Shown one piece after another: positions 9,836-21,054 of a DNA stretch of 64,000 nucleotides (its first letter is position 1; each line of letters starts with the position of its first letter). The position numbers and the translations under genes are program-made. Origin of the DNA: Epiperipatus broadwayi (taxonomy: Eukaryota; Onychophora; Udeonychophora; Euonychophora; Peripatidae); contig JAQFVV010006474.1 of the NCBI GenBank assembly GCA_028023455.1, positions 308,001 through 372,000 of the forward strand, in the 5' to 3' direction. The notes below the pieces were generated by a model. That model saw nothing but the letters and a program-made list of their open reading frames with translations, made no database searches and was not told where the DNA came from.

Positions 9836-11977
9836 ATGTGTGTGTGTGTTTTAGTGATTTCTTTTTTTCCCATAATCTAGATATTATGTTTTATAAGTAT
9901 CAATAATATTAATTCCTGTGTGCAAGTATATATGAGTGTAATTATTGTATCTATATAAACAGTCTTTTTGTTATTTAAATGTTTTCTTTTTCTTATTCTT
10001 TTCATCAATGCTTTTTTGTTGAGCTTGTTATTTTCAGTTGTATAGATTTCTATGGGAATTATCATGAGGCTTCCTTGCCATCTTTCTGAATTAGTTTTGA
10101 TTGTTGGGTTGCGTGTTTGTGCAGCCATACATCTATCTTTCTATTATATGTCCAGTACTTTTAATCCCAATCATTTCTTTTAATCCAATCATATGTATAA
10201 AATCATTAGTATAACTTTTTTTTTGTTTTTGTCTTTTTTTTTTTCTGGAATTAGAATGGATATATTCACTTATGAGTGAATTGATGATAAAAATACACTT
10301 TTAAAAAATGACAAATTGGCTTAATAATAATTAAACATAATTGTAACATTGTCTTATGCACACACCCCTATTTTTTTGCAGATTATTCAGATACATATTG
10401 ATATTAACTTCTTCATTCATGCAAAAAATATTGGTAATAATCAATTCATAGTATTGATAAACTTTGTATATATATTCTTAGTAATTTACCCATTGATGTA
10501 ATTTACATTAATATCTTATATTTAAAATTAAAATAATTTGTAATATTTTTTTAAAATACGCAAATCGTGTATTATGTATTTATAATATATGTTTATAATT
10601 TATTGTGTTTTCTTATTACCTTGTTTTTAGCCTGTTTGTTGCTTTGATTCATGGATCTTTTTTGTGGTTCACTATTTTTATATGTTTGTTTCAGATGAAC
10701 TTTTAATAGTAAAGAAATATTTGTCATCAAACCTTTGTTTCAATTGAATGCTGTTAAAAGCATAAGATCAAATAATGAAATTAATCTTAAAAATGAAACA
10801 TCAATTTGCAAATATGAAAATTACAATAAAATTCTTAACATAAAGAATTTCATTTCAGCATTTAGTCTAAAAAGTGTATATTTTTATTTCAGAAAAATTA
10901 TCTTAAAATTATAAGTCCTAAAATCAAAATTTATTTTTGAAATATTATTAAAGATGAAATTCCAATTAAAAAACAAAAATAAATATTAAAACTTATACAT
11001 AAAATCACTTCTCCTCATCTGTCATCACATATATTTTTGATAGGCTAATTTTTTTCCTAATTAAATATATTTAAACAAAAAGTACAAATAAATGTCATAT
11101 ACTCACTAAGTAATAAATATTTAACAATTTTACAAAAAATGAAAATTGTAAACAAATAAAACAAATTTAATTTTTGTGACCATTTATGAAAAACATTGCA
11201 AAGAGTCAAATGTATATTTTTTCATAAGAAGAAATTGATCTCTATTCTCTTGGTTTATTGACTGATTCTGACATCTAGGAATAATACTTATAATTAAATT
11301 GTTAGCTGTTATATCCATTATAGTTAATAAAAGTTACATTTTCATTCAAATTCTTTGTTAGTGATTGAAGAGGATTTTGACCATTGAAATCCCATATTGC
11401 ATTTTGAAATAGCTTTGAAAGTCTTAACAATTTATGATTATGGTAATTAAAAGTTTTTAAAAAAAATCTTTTTTTACATTTTAATTATTAACATTATCTT
11501 ATTTAATCATTAATAATTCCTTCCAATAAGAAAGTCTCTACATTTCCTACAAATTTATTCATAGTTTCTCTCCATAGTATTTCAGAAATTTTTTTATATC
11601 AGCTATATCAATTGTTTTTTTTTTTATATTCTATGTGCATCATGTTAGAATGTCAGTTCTCCAACTATTGAATTCTCTTCTACCCATACATCTAGTTGTC
11701 TTTCCATATGTATTCATTTTTATTACCAAGCAAATGCAATTATTTTGGAGTATAAGAGTTTACAACTATTGACCCCAGCTATAAGTAAAATGTGTTTGTT
11801 GTATGTGAATAAATTTTTAAGCTATTAATTAAAGAAAAATAAATAAAGTCTTCAAAGGGTGCATCTGTAGAAAGCAGTAGGAAGATAAGAGCATTATTTC
11901 AAAGGCATCCATTTTTGATAAAGAGAGGATTAAACTTATTTTTGTTATCATTTATGTACTTTTTCAGTTCCAATACT
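9836..11977. other. AT-rich intergenic DNA
   Basis: About 2.1 kb without recognised features. An 83-codon minus-strand frame (9877-10128) starts MAAQTRNPTIK and is lysine-rich. I do not recognise it, and it is probably chance or a decayed element. Confidence 0.45.
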
Positions 11978-12019
11978 TTATATATATATATATATATATA
12001 TTGTGCCATACAATATTGG

Positions 12020-12089
<70 letters not shown>
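11978..12089. repeat. Two (TA)n tracts between short inverted ends
   Basis: TA tracts at 11978-12000 and 12024-12089 are separated by a 23 bp spacer. GTTCCAATA lies just before the first tract and TATTGGAAC just before the second, a 9 bp inverted match. Confidence 0.9.
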
Positions 12090-12094
<5 letters not shown>

Positions 12095-12184
12095 TAATTT
12101 AATGTCTGTATTTCTTCAAAGCAATATACATAATTATATAATTGAATATTTATAAATACAGTAATCAGATATCTTTTAAAAATT

Positions 12185-12470
12185 GTATCCACTTAGGAGT
12201 ACCTTCGACTATCCTCGTAGTCTTTGTTAACTAACACTTTGAAAGGCTAACCTTCCCACACTTCTTTGATCTTAATATTTGCTGCCTGCCTGTTAATTAA
12301 GTCATGTTTGCATTTGTATATTAGCACAGCTTCTTTTATTTTTCTTTTGTTATTTTTTTTCAATTTGCAATATTTTAACATTATTGTAATTGAAGTTAAA
12401 CCATAAATACATGAATTATTATGGTCGTGAAAAACGAATGCTGAAACATTATTATCTAGTTTGCATTTTG

Positions 12471-12475
<5 letters not shown>
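12185..12475 (-). pseudogene. PLE GIY-YIG C-terminal fragment (family 1)
   Basis: The minus-strand frame reads HDHNNSCIYG, then KRKIKEAVLIY and LINRQAANIKIKEVWEG before a stop. This is the C-terminal block of PLE endonucleases seen also at 25828-25969 and 42729-42935. The GIY and YIG motifs themselves lie outside the fragment. The conserved stretch after the stop contains a hammerhead-like motif. Confidence 0.75.
12192..12234 (-). ncRNA. Hammerhead-like motif after the PLE stop codon
   Basis: On the minus strand, TTAG and CTAA form stem I and GACTA pairs with TAGTC as stem II. GAAG replaces GAAA and the core reads TTAACAA instead of CTGANGA, with one extra A. It is recognisable only by comparison with copies at 19089-19131 and 26030-26070, and is probably inactive. 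Confidence 0.4.
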
Positions 12476-12505
<30 letters not shown>

Positions 12506-12506
12506 C
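12465..12506. repeat. (TA)n(TG)n microsatellite
   Basis: A TA run passes directly into a TG run of about ten units. Confidence 0.9.
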
Positions 12507-13089
12507 ATGAAAATATTTGTATTTTTCAAATTATAAATATCTTCAGATGCCATAGACTATAATTTATAAAAATATTGAACTGTAAATGCTTTTTGCGTTC
12601 AAAAGTATGCACTTTTACATGTTGTCTCTTTATGTTTTATAGAAATTAAAGTGCTACAGTATTTAATTAGGTTTAAGGGGGGAAAGCTAACAACATTTCA
12701 CAAATCTTTATAAATAATAGACTATACCATTTGGTCAGTCAGATGATATAAACTACTAATTTTCAACAGATGTAATTTATAACTATTCTAATATGTGGAA
12801 ATATTTGTTGTATTTTTCAGATTATAAATATTACTGTCAGATGTCATAGATAAGTAACGAATAAACATATTAAAGCATAAATGCTTTTTGCATTCAGAAG
12901 TACACGCTTTTAAATTCAATCTCTAGGTGTTGCTAAAGATTAAAGTGCTACTAATTTAAGAAAAAAAAAACTACCAACCTTTCACAATTTTTTATAAATG
13001 AGTATTCCACCAGTTAGTCAGATGATATAAACTAATACTGTATAACTTGAAAAATACAATAGATATTTCCATGTATTAAAATATTTATA
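12507..13089. other. AT-rich intergenic DNA
   Basis: Two loosely similar blocks, near 12510-12720 and 12790-13010, share strings such as acttttacatg/acgcttttaaa and aaagtgcta, and recur in reverse near 13600-13790. An old duplicated segment is likely, but no family was identified. Confidence 0.35.
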
Positions 13090-13335
13090 AATTACATCTG
13101 TTACTAAAGAGATTTGAACCCAAACTTTCAAGCTCCCTTCAAATGATCTTCTCCAACAGATATACATGACCATATAATATAAATCATTTCCAATAAATGT
13201 ATTTTGTGCTGAACCAGCACTTATCATTTCATGCAGATCATCATTTCCCTCACACATATATATAATTTAGTGCTGAGTTTATATTAAGATAGAAAAATTT
13301 TTAAACTTTAATGGACAAGCTTCAATCTTCTCCAT
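13090..13335 (-). repeat. Family A repeat, copy 3
   Basis: The reverse complement contains the tail (gaaagtttgggttcaaat-like), the hammerhead region (13188-13236) and the upstream gattgaagcttgtcc block. In the hammerhead, stem II is perfect (GTGCT with AGCAC) but the core is ATGATAA and the 3' core is AAAA. It faces copy 4, which starts at its border. Confidence 0.65.
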
Positions 13336-13500
13336 TGATTAATGCTGGTTCAGTATAAAATACACATATTGGCAAATATTTATCTTTTTTACATGTATGT
13401 GGTCATGTGTATTTGTTATATAAGGTGGAGCACAAAACAAAATGGATCTTGAAAGTCTGTGTTCAAATCCTTTTAATTACATCTAACATTATACTTGTAG
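13333..13500 (+). repeat. Family A repeat, copy 4, starting at the hammerhead core
   Basis: The copy begins within the hammerhead (13333-13373: a decayed core, GGTTC loop, AAAA, then the TACACATATTGG segment) and runs through the tail (gaaagtctgtgttcaaatcc-like). With copy 3 it forms an inverted pair joined near the ribozyme. Confidence 0.6.
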
Positions 13501-14158
13501 TGAAATATTATACATTATCTCTGTTGAAAATTATTAGCTTATATTATTTGGCTAATCAGTGGTATAGTCTATTATTTATAAAGAATTATGAAAAATTGCT
13601 GGGTTTTTTTGCTTAAACCTAAATAAATACTGAAATGCTTTAGTCTCTATAATATCAAGAGTTTCATTTAAACACATACACTTTTGAATCCAAAAAGTGT
13701 TTACAGTTTAGTATTTTTATTAATTCCTGTCTATGACATCTGATAGGAATATTTATAATTTGAAAGATACAACAGATATTTACACATATTAAAATATGTA
13801 TAAATTACATCTATTGAAAATTGTTAGTATATAAATATAATCATTAAAACATTCAACACTTATACAACCATAACGTCAATAACAATCAACAATCTCAACA
13901 TGTTATTAAGGCAATCTTTTAACAACAAAGATGGAATTCCATTTTTTATTTATGGTCCAAGACATTTATATAGACATTAAGCATTTCAATTTGGCCACAG
14001 AAATTGAAATTATTGATACAAAAAAGTTTAAATAAACTTATTTAAACAGGTGAATATAAAAACCTGTTCTGAATTCTGTCTAATAGATAATCAATGATAA
14101 CATTACAAATTGAAATTATAATTTTCAAATTGCATCCAACGTATTAATTAAATAATAG
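13501..14158. other. AT-rich intergenic DNA
   Basis: No gene seen. Part of 13600-13790 resembles the reverse complement of 12510-12720. Confidence 0.4.
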
Positions 14159-14610
14159 GCTGCAGAAAGGAGTTTTGCTATTAACTGAAAGGAGACCCTT
14201 TGATTCCTCTTGTAGGCCTTAAAGGAACCGAGCAGGGCAAATTCCTAATGTCCACTCCATACGTTCTTGTCGTTGCAGTTGTTATTACTATGTGATTATT
14301 CATATAGTATACAAACATGGATGGGCTGCTCACCAACATGCATTAGCCAGCATGGTGAGTTTATTGGCTTTTTACCTCTGAGTTTAAGATCAAGAAACAC
14401 CATGGTCTTTCTTCTCAGTGCCTGATATGGCAAAATGAATGTTTGTGTAAATGATAAATATTTTCCCAATACATATATATAATTATGACAGAAATATATA
14501 AAGCATGGCCCTTATTCCCAGGAGGCTGTAAAGTCACCAACCAAGGCAGCGGTTGATGGCCGAAGGCGGAGGGTGCTAAGAATCCCCTGATTGCGGACCC
14601 AGGCTGCCAT

Positions 14611-14979
14611 TTGATGACGACTTTTTATTTAGGTACTTACAACTGCAGATCACTTTCAAGTGAAGGAAGATTGCAAGAATTAGAAGAAGAACTCTCTTAT
14701 ATTAAATGGGACATTATTAGACTTTGTGAAGTTAGAAGAAAAGGTGAAGAGACAATTGATTTAAAAATTGGACATATACTCTATTTTAAAGGCACAAATA
14801 TTGGAAATACAAGTGGGGTAGGATTCATTATAAATAAAAAGTGGAAGAACAATATTGTGGAGATTGATGGTGTATCGGACAGAGTGGCAAGATTAGTTAT
14901 ACAACTTAATAGCAGATACCAAATGCAGATAATTCAGGTTTATGCCCCAACAAGTTCTCATAGTGATGAAGTAGTATAA
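14611..14979 (+). pseudogene. RTE polyprotein part 1: N-terminal endonuclease
   Basis: 122 codons of the apurinic/apyrimidinic-like endonuclease. TYNCRSLS (about residues 9-16) supplies the metal-binding Asn, and LCEVRRKGEE (about 38-47) supplies the catalytic Glu. IQVYAPTSSHSD lies near the end. It stops at TAA (14977-14979) where the copy at 58374 has the sense codon GAA in the string gtagtagaagat. The true start probably lies ~40 codons upstream: the related copy reads through from an ATG at 58694 with TVKVNHGPYSQE, whereas here a frameshift near 14575 interrupts that leader. Confidence 0.9.
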
Positions 14980-15074
14980 GATTTTTATATGGATGTACAA
15001 AAGGCTTTTGATCAGAGTAAACACCATTTTAAAATTGTTATGGGAGACTTTAATGCTAGAATTGGTAAAAAAAA
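14980..15074 (+). pseudogene. RTE endonuclease middle segment with frameshift
   Basis: After the TAA the same frame continues as FYMDVQKAFDQSK and VMGDFNARIG, the conserved endonuclease DFN motif. A run of nine A bases at 15066-15074, seven bases (aaacaaa) in the 58374 copy, then shifts the frame. Polymerase slippage, assembly error or true mutation are all possible. Confidence 0.85.
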
Positions 15075-16340
15075 ATGAAAGATGAAAGTGCTGTGGGTAA
15101 TTTTGGTTATGGTAATAGAAATGAGAGAGGACATAGACTTGTGGAGTTTGCAGAAAAAGAAAAACTTTATATTATGAATTCTTTTTTTGAGAAAAATGTT
15201 AAAAGGAAATGGACATGGAAGCATCCAAATGAAGGTACAGCAGAATTGGATTATATTTTGACTAACAGGAAATACATATTTCAAGATTGTAATGTTCTTA
15301 ATAAATTTAACACAGGAAGTGATCATCAATTAGTAAGGTGTAAGATACGTGTTAATGTAAAACTAGAGAGACAAAAATTATTAAGAAAAACAATATTTAC
15401 AGTTGATATTCCTAATCTTCAGAAACATTCTAATGAATTTAAATTAGAACTTACAAATCGGTTTCAAGTATTAGTAGATTTTGAACATGATTCAGATTTG
15501 AATGAAATTAATATGAAAATAACTGATACACTTTTGAAAACTGCAACAAAGATAGCTGGTAGAAAGAAACAGCAATTGACCAATAAAATTTCTACTGAGA
15601 CTAGAGAATTTATGAAGAAAAGAAGGATTATGAAGATATACAAAAATGATGCATTAAAAAGAATTGAATATCTCGAATTTTGTAAAATGGTGCGGAAAAG
15701 AGTTGAAAATGATATAAGAAAGTATAACTGTGAACTAGCAAGGAAAGCTGTAGAAGAAAATAAAAGTCTTAAGAATGTAAAACAACATTTTGGTATTGGT
15801 AGGAAATTTATATCTGCAATAAGAAAAAAAGATGGAATTATTACTAAAAGGAGAGATGACATCATGAAATTGGTAGAAGATTTTTATCAAGAATTATATA
15901 GTAATAAAGAACAAGTACCTCCTATATCTATTACATCTTCCAAATTGCCCAGAATTTTAAATGAAGAAGTGAGACATGCAATTAAATGTATGAAGAAAGG
16001 AAAGGCTCCAGGTAATGATGGAATTATAATTGATATATTAAAAGAAGCAGGTGAAGAAATAGAAAATTTTTTAGCAAAGTTATATACTAAATGTCTAAAT
16101 GATAAAGACATTCCGGATGATTGGAAGAATGCAGTAATAATATTAATATTTAAAAAAGGTGATAAAGAAGATATTAGAAATTACAGACCTATCAGCCTTT
16201 TATCAGTATTATATAAAATTTTTACCAAGATAATTACTACTCGTCTACAGAGAACATTGGATTTCCACCAACCAAGAGAACAAGCTGGATTTAAAAGTGG
16301 TTTTAGTACAGTAGATCAAAGGACAAATGAATATGAGTAG
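15075..16340 (+). pseudogene. RTE polyprotein part 2: endonuclease C-terminus, linker, RT fingers
   Basis: 421 codons. The endonuclease finishes with WTWKHPNEGTAELDYIL and GSDHQLVR, the catalytic Ser-Asp-His block. After a basic linker, the reverse transcriptase starts with KKGKAPGNDGI, WKNAVIILIFKKGD, NYRPISLLSVLYKIFTK and EQAGFKSGFSTVDQ. An in-frame gap of about 27 bases relative to the 58374 copy follows STVD. The frame then ends at TAG (16338-16340), where that copy has TTG (Leu). The next segment is in the same frame. Confidence 0.92.
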
Positions 16341-17417
16341 CCATTATGCTTAGGATTTGTAGATTATGAAAAGGCATTTGATTCTATTAACATTTCTTCA
16401 GTGATTAAAGCATTAGATCATCAAGGTATAGATCCAGGATATTGTCATATTTTAAAGAATATTTATAAAAATGCAACAGCAACAATTAGATTACATAATG
16501 ACACTGGGAAAGTCAACATTAAGAAAGGTGTAAGACAAGGTGACTCCATATCTCCAAAACTTTTTACAGCAGTGCTGCATGAAGTATTTTGTGGATTAAA
16601 ATGGGAAACTAAAGGAGTGAAAGTAAATGGTGATTATTTAAGTCATTTAGATTTCGCAGATGATGTAGTTGTTTTTGCAAATAATGCTTCAGATCTTCAG
16701 GAAATGTTGCAGGAATTATCAGATGAAAGTAGGAAAGTAGGACTAAAGATAAATGTTAAAAAGACTAAAGTAATGTTTAATCGATTTGCTCAAAATATGA
16801 AAATAAAGATTGATTATGATGAATTAGAAGAAGTTAACAGTTACAAATACCTTGGTCAGATTATTAATACAGATGGAAACATAATGGAGGAAATTAATCA
16901 TAGAATTAAACTTGGTTGGAGTGCTTTTGGTAGAAATAACTTGATACTAAAAGGAAATATGCCTATGTGTTTGAAAAGGAAGGTTTTTAACAAATGTGTT
17001 TTACCAGTTCTTACTTATGGATCTGAGACTTGGACACTTAATAGAAGAGCAATTCAGAGACTTCAGACCACTCAAAGGAGTATGGAGAGATGTATGTTGG
17101 GAGTAACAAGAAGAGATCGTAAATGCAATGTATGGGTAAGAGAACAAACAGGTGTTACTGACCTCATTGAAAAAATTAAAAGATTGAAGTGGAGTTGGGC
17201 TGGACATATTGTTAGAAGAGATGATAATAGATGGACAATTGAAATTTTAAACTGGATTCCAAGAGATTGTAAAAGACCCAGAAAGAGACCACATGTGAGA
17301 TGGATGGATGAAATAAGAAAGTGTGCAGGGGTGATGTGGAGAAGAGAAGCTAAAGATCGGAGAAGATGGATTAAACTTGGAGAGACCTTCATCCTGCAGT
17401 GGATTGATAATGGTTGA
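16341..17417 (+). pseudogene. RTE polyprotein part 3: RT palm, thumb and C-terminus
   Basis: The frame continues directly after the TAG with LGFVDYEKAFDSI (catalytic Asp block A). It then has GVRQGDSISPKLFTA, HLDFADDVVVFAN (the FADD catalytic box), GLKINVKKTKVM and YKYLGQIINTDG. The C-terminus has WSWAGHIVRRDDNRW and RPHVRWMDEIRKCAGV, typical of this RTE family. The last 338 codons from 16401 form an open frame. All catalytic aspartates are present, so only the upstream lesions inactivate the element. Confidence 0.92.
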
Positions 17418-17440
17418 TAATGATGATGATGATGTGTAAA

Positions 17441-17581
17441 TATATATTTATATTTGTCAAGCATTGTTAGCTGAGAGGTCATTGCAGCAGCCTTGCAAGC
17501 AAGTAGTTAGTTGCAGACAGTTGTGGGTTCGTGACCTGGCCGCTATAACATATGAAAATATATATATATATTTATATTTGT
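17441..17581 (+). mobile_element. tRNA-derived SINE, copy 2, with 17 bp target-site duplication
   Basis: tatatatttatatttgt occurs at 17441-17457 and again, identically, at 17565-17581. Between them lies the same tRNA-like head as at 1543 (ttagctgagaggt A box, ggttcgtgacc B box) and the tail ataacatatgaaaa. It inserted immediately beside the RTE 3' end. Confidence 0.85.
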
Positions 17582-18382
17582 AGTATTACTTCTGGGAGCT
17601 TCCTTGTAATAAAAATATAATAGCTAAATAGCTAACATTTCAGTACAAAAAATAAGTACTTTTCTCAGATTTTCTTTTTCAAATCATAAGAATGTGTGTG
17701 GCAAGATTTTTTTTTTTTCTTTGTTATTTTCATCTCATTCTCAAATTCTATTGGTTGAGAAGTTTTAAAAAATATTTTATCCCCCAATAGCTTTTTCCAA
17801 ATATTGTTAATTTTCTTTAATTCACATTTTTTATTTATGTTCTTAGGTCTTTTAAAAACCACTATAGCTTCCCTTACCAGTCTCTGGTCATATTGTTCAA
17901 TTTTTGCCAGAATATGTGTTTTATTAAAATTTATATCATGGATAGTTAATTTAAAGAATGAATAAATGGCTGATGAATTTATTCAAACATACACATATTA
18001 AATTAACAAACTTATGACATCAATTTTAATAAAACACACATTCTGGCAAAAATTGAACAGGATGACCAGAGACTGCTATGAAAAGTTATAAAGATTTTTA
18101 AAAAACCTAAGAGCATAAATGAAAAGTGTAAATTAAAGAAGGTTATCAATATTTGAAACAAGCTATTGGAGGTTAAAATATTATTTTAAAACTTCTCAAC
18201 CAATAGAATTTAAGAATGAAAAGAAAATAATAAAAGAAATAAAATAACGATTTTAAATCTCACCACACAAGTTTTTATAATTTGAGAAAGAAGCTCTGAG
18301 AAAAGTAGTTATTGTACTGAAGTATCAGCTATTTAGCTATTATATTTTTATTACAGGGACACTCCCAGAAATAATACTATGA
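17582..18382. mobile_element. Palindromic pair of PLE 3' ends (family 2)
   Basis: The left arm (about 17582-17945) and right arm (about 18020-18382) are reverse complements with moderate divergence. Each encodes, reading outward, the C-terminal GIY-YIG block. The arms end in matching cttctgggag and ctcccagaaat strings. The pair is 5'-truncated and joined head to head. Hammerhead-like strings (ctgagaa, agtac with gtact, gaaa) lie near both outer ends, at about 17620-17665 and 18290-18340. Confidence 0.78.
17665..17862 (-). pseudogene. PLE GIY-YIG C-terminal fragment (family 2)
   Basis: The open frame reads VFKRPKNINKKCELKKINNIW. It extends upstream on the minus strand as ILAKIEQYDQRLVREAIV. 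The RLVREAI and RPKNIN strings match the EAIEI / P-N-N block at the end of Penelope-type endonucleases. The right palindrome arm has the same protein, more decayed. Confidence 0.7.
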
Positions 18383-18810
18383 ATTTATTTATCTGTGAGA
18401 ATATTAGAATTAATATATGTTTCAAATTCTTTGGGTTGTCTACTAATTCTGTATTACTGTTTTATTAAATAAATGGCTAAGCCTTAGATCTATAAAAAAG
18501 CTAAGATAAATCACATTTTTAATATTTGTTTAAGATGTATAGGCAGGTTTTTTTTTTAATATTTTGTTATTTTTATCAAAGATGAGTTTACATCTATGAA
18601 TAATTTTTAAGCATTATGTTTGCATATGTCTTAATAATTTGTTCAACATATTTGTAATATTTATTTTCAATCATAGTTAATTATCTTATCACTGATTCTA
18701 TAGTGGAACCTTGATAACCATGGTAACAATTTTTATATACAGAATCTTATAATTAAATTAGTAAATACAGTAATCAAAAATTTTGAAAGGTACAAAAAAT
18801 ATAATCATCA

Positions 18811-18853
18811 CTTAGGAGCGTTTTCCGCCATCCTCATAGTATTTGTCAACTAA
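18811..18853 (-). ncRNA. Hammerhead-like motif, left palindrome arm
   Basis: Minus strand: stem I TTAG with CTAA, core TTGACAA plus an extra A, GAAA preserved as part of GGAAAA. Stem II is damaged (tacta with atggc). Probably dead. Confidence 0.35.
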
Positions 18854-19088
18854 TACTTTGAAAAATTAACCTTCTCATAATTCTGTGAATTTAACATATG
18901 ATTCCTGCCTATTATGATCTGCTCATATTTACAGTATATATTAGCATAGCTTCCTATGTTAATATACAAATACAAACTAATATATAAATTAGTTACGCTA
19001 ATATATATAAATACAAGCAAGACTTAATCAATAGATAGGCAGTAAACATTAAGATCACAGATATATGGGAAGTTAACTTTTCAAAGTA

Positions 19089-19131
19089 TTAGTTGAGAAA
19101 GACTACTAGGATAGTCGAAAGCACTCCTAAG
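19089..19131 (+). ncRNA. Hammerhead-like motif, right palindrome arm
   Basis: Stem I TTAG (19089-19092) pairs with CTAA (about 19127-19130). Stem II GACTA (19101-19105) pairs with TAGTC (19112-19116). GAAA (19117-19120) is intact. The 5' core reads TTGAGAA plus one extra A, where CTGANGA is expected. After GAAA, GCAC and T-C fit a one- or two-pair stem III and a C at position 17. The extra nucleotide is shared with the other PLE copies, so it is a family feature or an ancestral defect. Confidence 0.5.
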
Positions 19132-19206
19132 TGATGATTATATTTTTTGTACTTTTCAAAATTTTTGATTACTTCATTTATTAATATACAGACATCGATT
19201 TATAAT

Positions 19207-19535
<329 letters not shown>

Positions 19536-20649
19536 GAGGTGGTTTTTAAATCTGCCTAATATGACTTTTAAATTTCAATCCAGTCTGTATAAAACTTGGA
19601 AATTTTTTTACATCCAATCAGTCATATCTTTAATAGTCTTTCATTACCCAATTTATCTGGACAAAACTTGTTGAAAAAATGGGTCTTGAACTACACAACT
19701 GTTCAAATCATTACTATGCAGTAGTTGGGAAGCTAGTATCTTAGACTCCTTTTTCCATATTCTCCTATGAGAAGTTGCTTAAAACCTTTTTTTCATTTTA
19801 TATTTTATTTAAAGACTGTACTGTAAAGCTCATTTAGTAAAATTTTTAAACTATAATTTGAAAAAAGCAAAATTTTTAGAAGGACTCTAAAATCTATTTA
19901 TAAAGTATTCAACGTAAAAGTAGGATTAATTTAAACAGACATTTCTAAAAATGTTTTCGTTATTTAATTTTAAATTGATTCAAGTAGTGTGTTAACTTTA
20001 CATTAAGCCTAATCTCTGGTTTTATAATAAAGAGAAGAGAAAAATAAAACTAATTTAAACATTTTTCTTACATTTTAGAGAAAAGCTATAGTGGCCTAAA
20101 TAAAGGTAATTAAAAAGTACAAAAATTTTAAAAGCTTGGTACTACACTATTTATTACGGTTTATTATTTAGAACTTTCACAATATTTGTATAACAAAACC
20201 GTATACATTTTGTCGGTCTTAGGTTGTTTAGAAAATTTATCAGTAATATATCAGCTGTTGTTTATGCCAGAAGATAATTATTTAATAAATGCATTAAAAA
20301 TTATTAAAATAATATATAACCTATTGCACAAGATAATTGAAACAGATATCTTTTATATTTATTTTCATGTAATTCAAGATATTTATTCTTTTTATTATAT
20401 TATTACTATTAATAATTATTGCAAATATTTCTATCATTAAATTATAATCCTTCTGAATCAAATTTTGTGGTACAAGTCATTTTTATATCAATTTTAGTGG
20501 TTCTATTATTTCTTTGAAGTGTGGAATGTGTTGTATTTTTTTTCTCAGTGATGAAAACTTTTAATCATCAAAAAGACAAAATACGCAATCGTTAAAAGGT
20601 TTACAAAGAGATTATTACATGGTAAAATGAAATTCAAGTACAATATGGT
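19536..20649. other. AT-rich intergenic DNA
   Basis: No recognisable feature. An 84-codon frame at 20186-20440 is low-complexity and not supported. Confidence 0.45.
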
Positions 20650-21054
20650 AAAGGGGATACATATGAAATGGGAAGGGATATGAAAAGGGTATGTAGTCCA
20701 GACAAAGAAGAGTCTTTGGTAAGGAGCAATGTTAATAGGCTTAGTTGCCCTGGTGGATTAATAGGAGGATCCATATGTGATATTAACTTTAAAGGAATTG
20801 CTATATGTTAAGTCTTTAGAGGTTTCAGAGATAAATGAGGAGGTTTCTGAGTTGTGCTTAGATGCAACAGGCTGATTTTTGTCTTTTGTAGATGAGTAAT
20901 TTTAGTTTTCCCATTGTACTTGGTTCTTTGGTGATGATGTTTTTAGTTAAGTTTTGTTTGAAATTCGATTTGGATAAACTTTTGGTAATTTTGAAGGTTT
21001 TAGTTCATGTAGGTTAGGACTCTGCATGTTTTTTCCACTAGGGGCAGTGGCCAT
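20650..21054 (-). pseudogene. Possible decayed reading frame, unidentified
   Basis: On the minus strand one frame runs from ATG at 21054 (KMATAPSGKNMQSPNLHEL) for about 134 codons with only three TAA codons. The composition is Ser/Thr/Asn/Lys-rich. The start atggcc and lower AT content than the surroundings suggest former coding sequence. No domain is recognisable and the stop density alone is weak evidence. It could be the start of a retroelement ORF1 or a chance frame. Confidence 0.25.

Larger units (their letters stand above)
14159..17440 (+). mobile_element. RTE-clade non-LTR retrotransposon, near full length
   Basis: This is the best preserved of three long copies (others at 43119 and 58374). 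The 5' end is set by homology among copies near ggctgcag at 14159, followed by a ~330-450 bp leader. One long reading frame encodes an apurinic-type endonuclease and a reverse transcriptase. The element ends in a short (GATGAT)n tail without poly(A), which is characteristic of RTE elements. Reverse transcription is expected to occur at a nicked chromosomal site. Coding is broken by one nonsense codon, one homopolymer frameshift and a second nonsense codon, so the copy is inactive but young. No target-site duplication was found. Confidence 0.92.
18775..19175. mobile_element. Palindromic pair of PLE 3' ends (family 1)
   Basis: The left arm 18775-18955 and right arm 18985-19175 are diverged reverse complements, meeting around TA-rich sequence. 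The right arm retains KYKQDLIN and VNIKITDIWE before the conserved post-stop region. Both arms carry hammerhead-like motifs near their outer ends. Confidence 0.7.

Noticed and set aside
15464-15865. 133-codon minus-strand frame opposite the RTE
   Set aside because: Antisense shadow. The plus strand carries the known protein motifs.
17353-17366. Second adapter-like match (agatcggagaag)
   Set aside because: Only the first eight bases agree and the rest follows the RTE family sequence, so it is coincidence.
17072-17482. 136-codon minus-strand frame opposite the RTE
   Set aside because: Antisense shadow of the RT C-terminal coding sequence.
21035-21050. Second CTCF-like site (ccactaggggcagtgg)
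   Set aside because: One base too short in the G run compared with the core motif, and near the start of a possible decayed frame.
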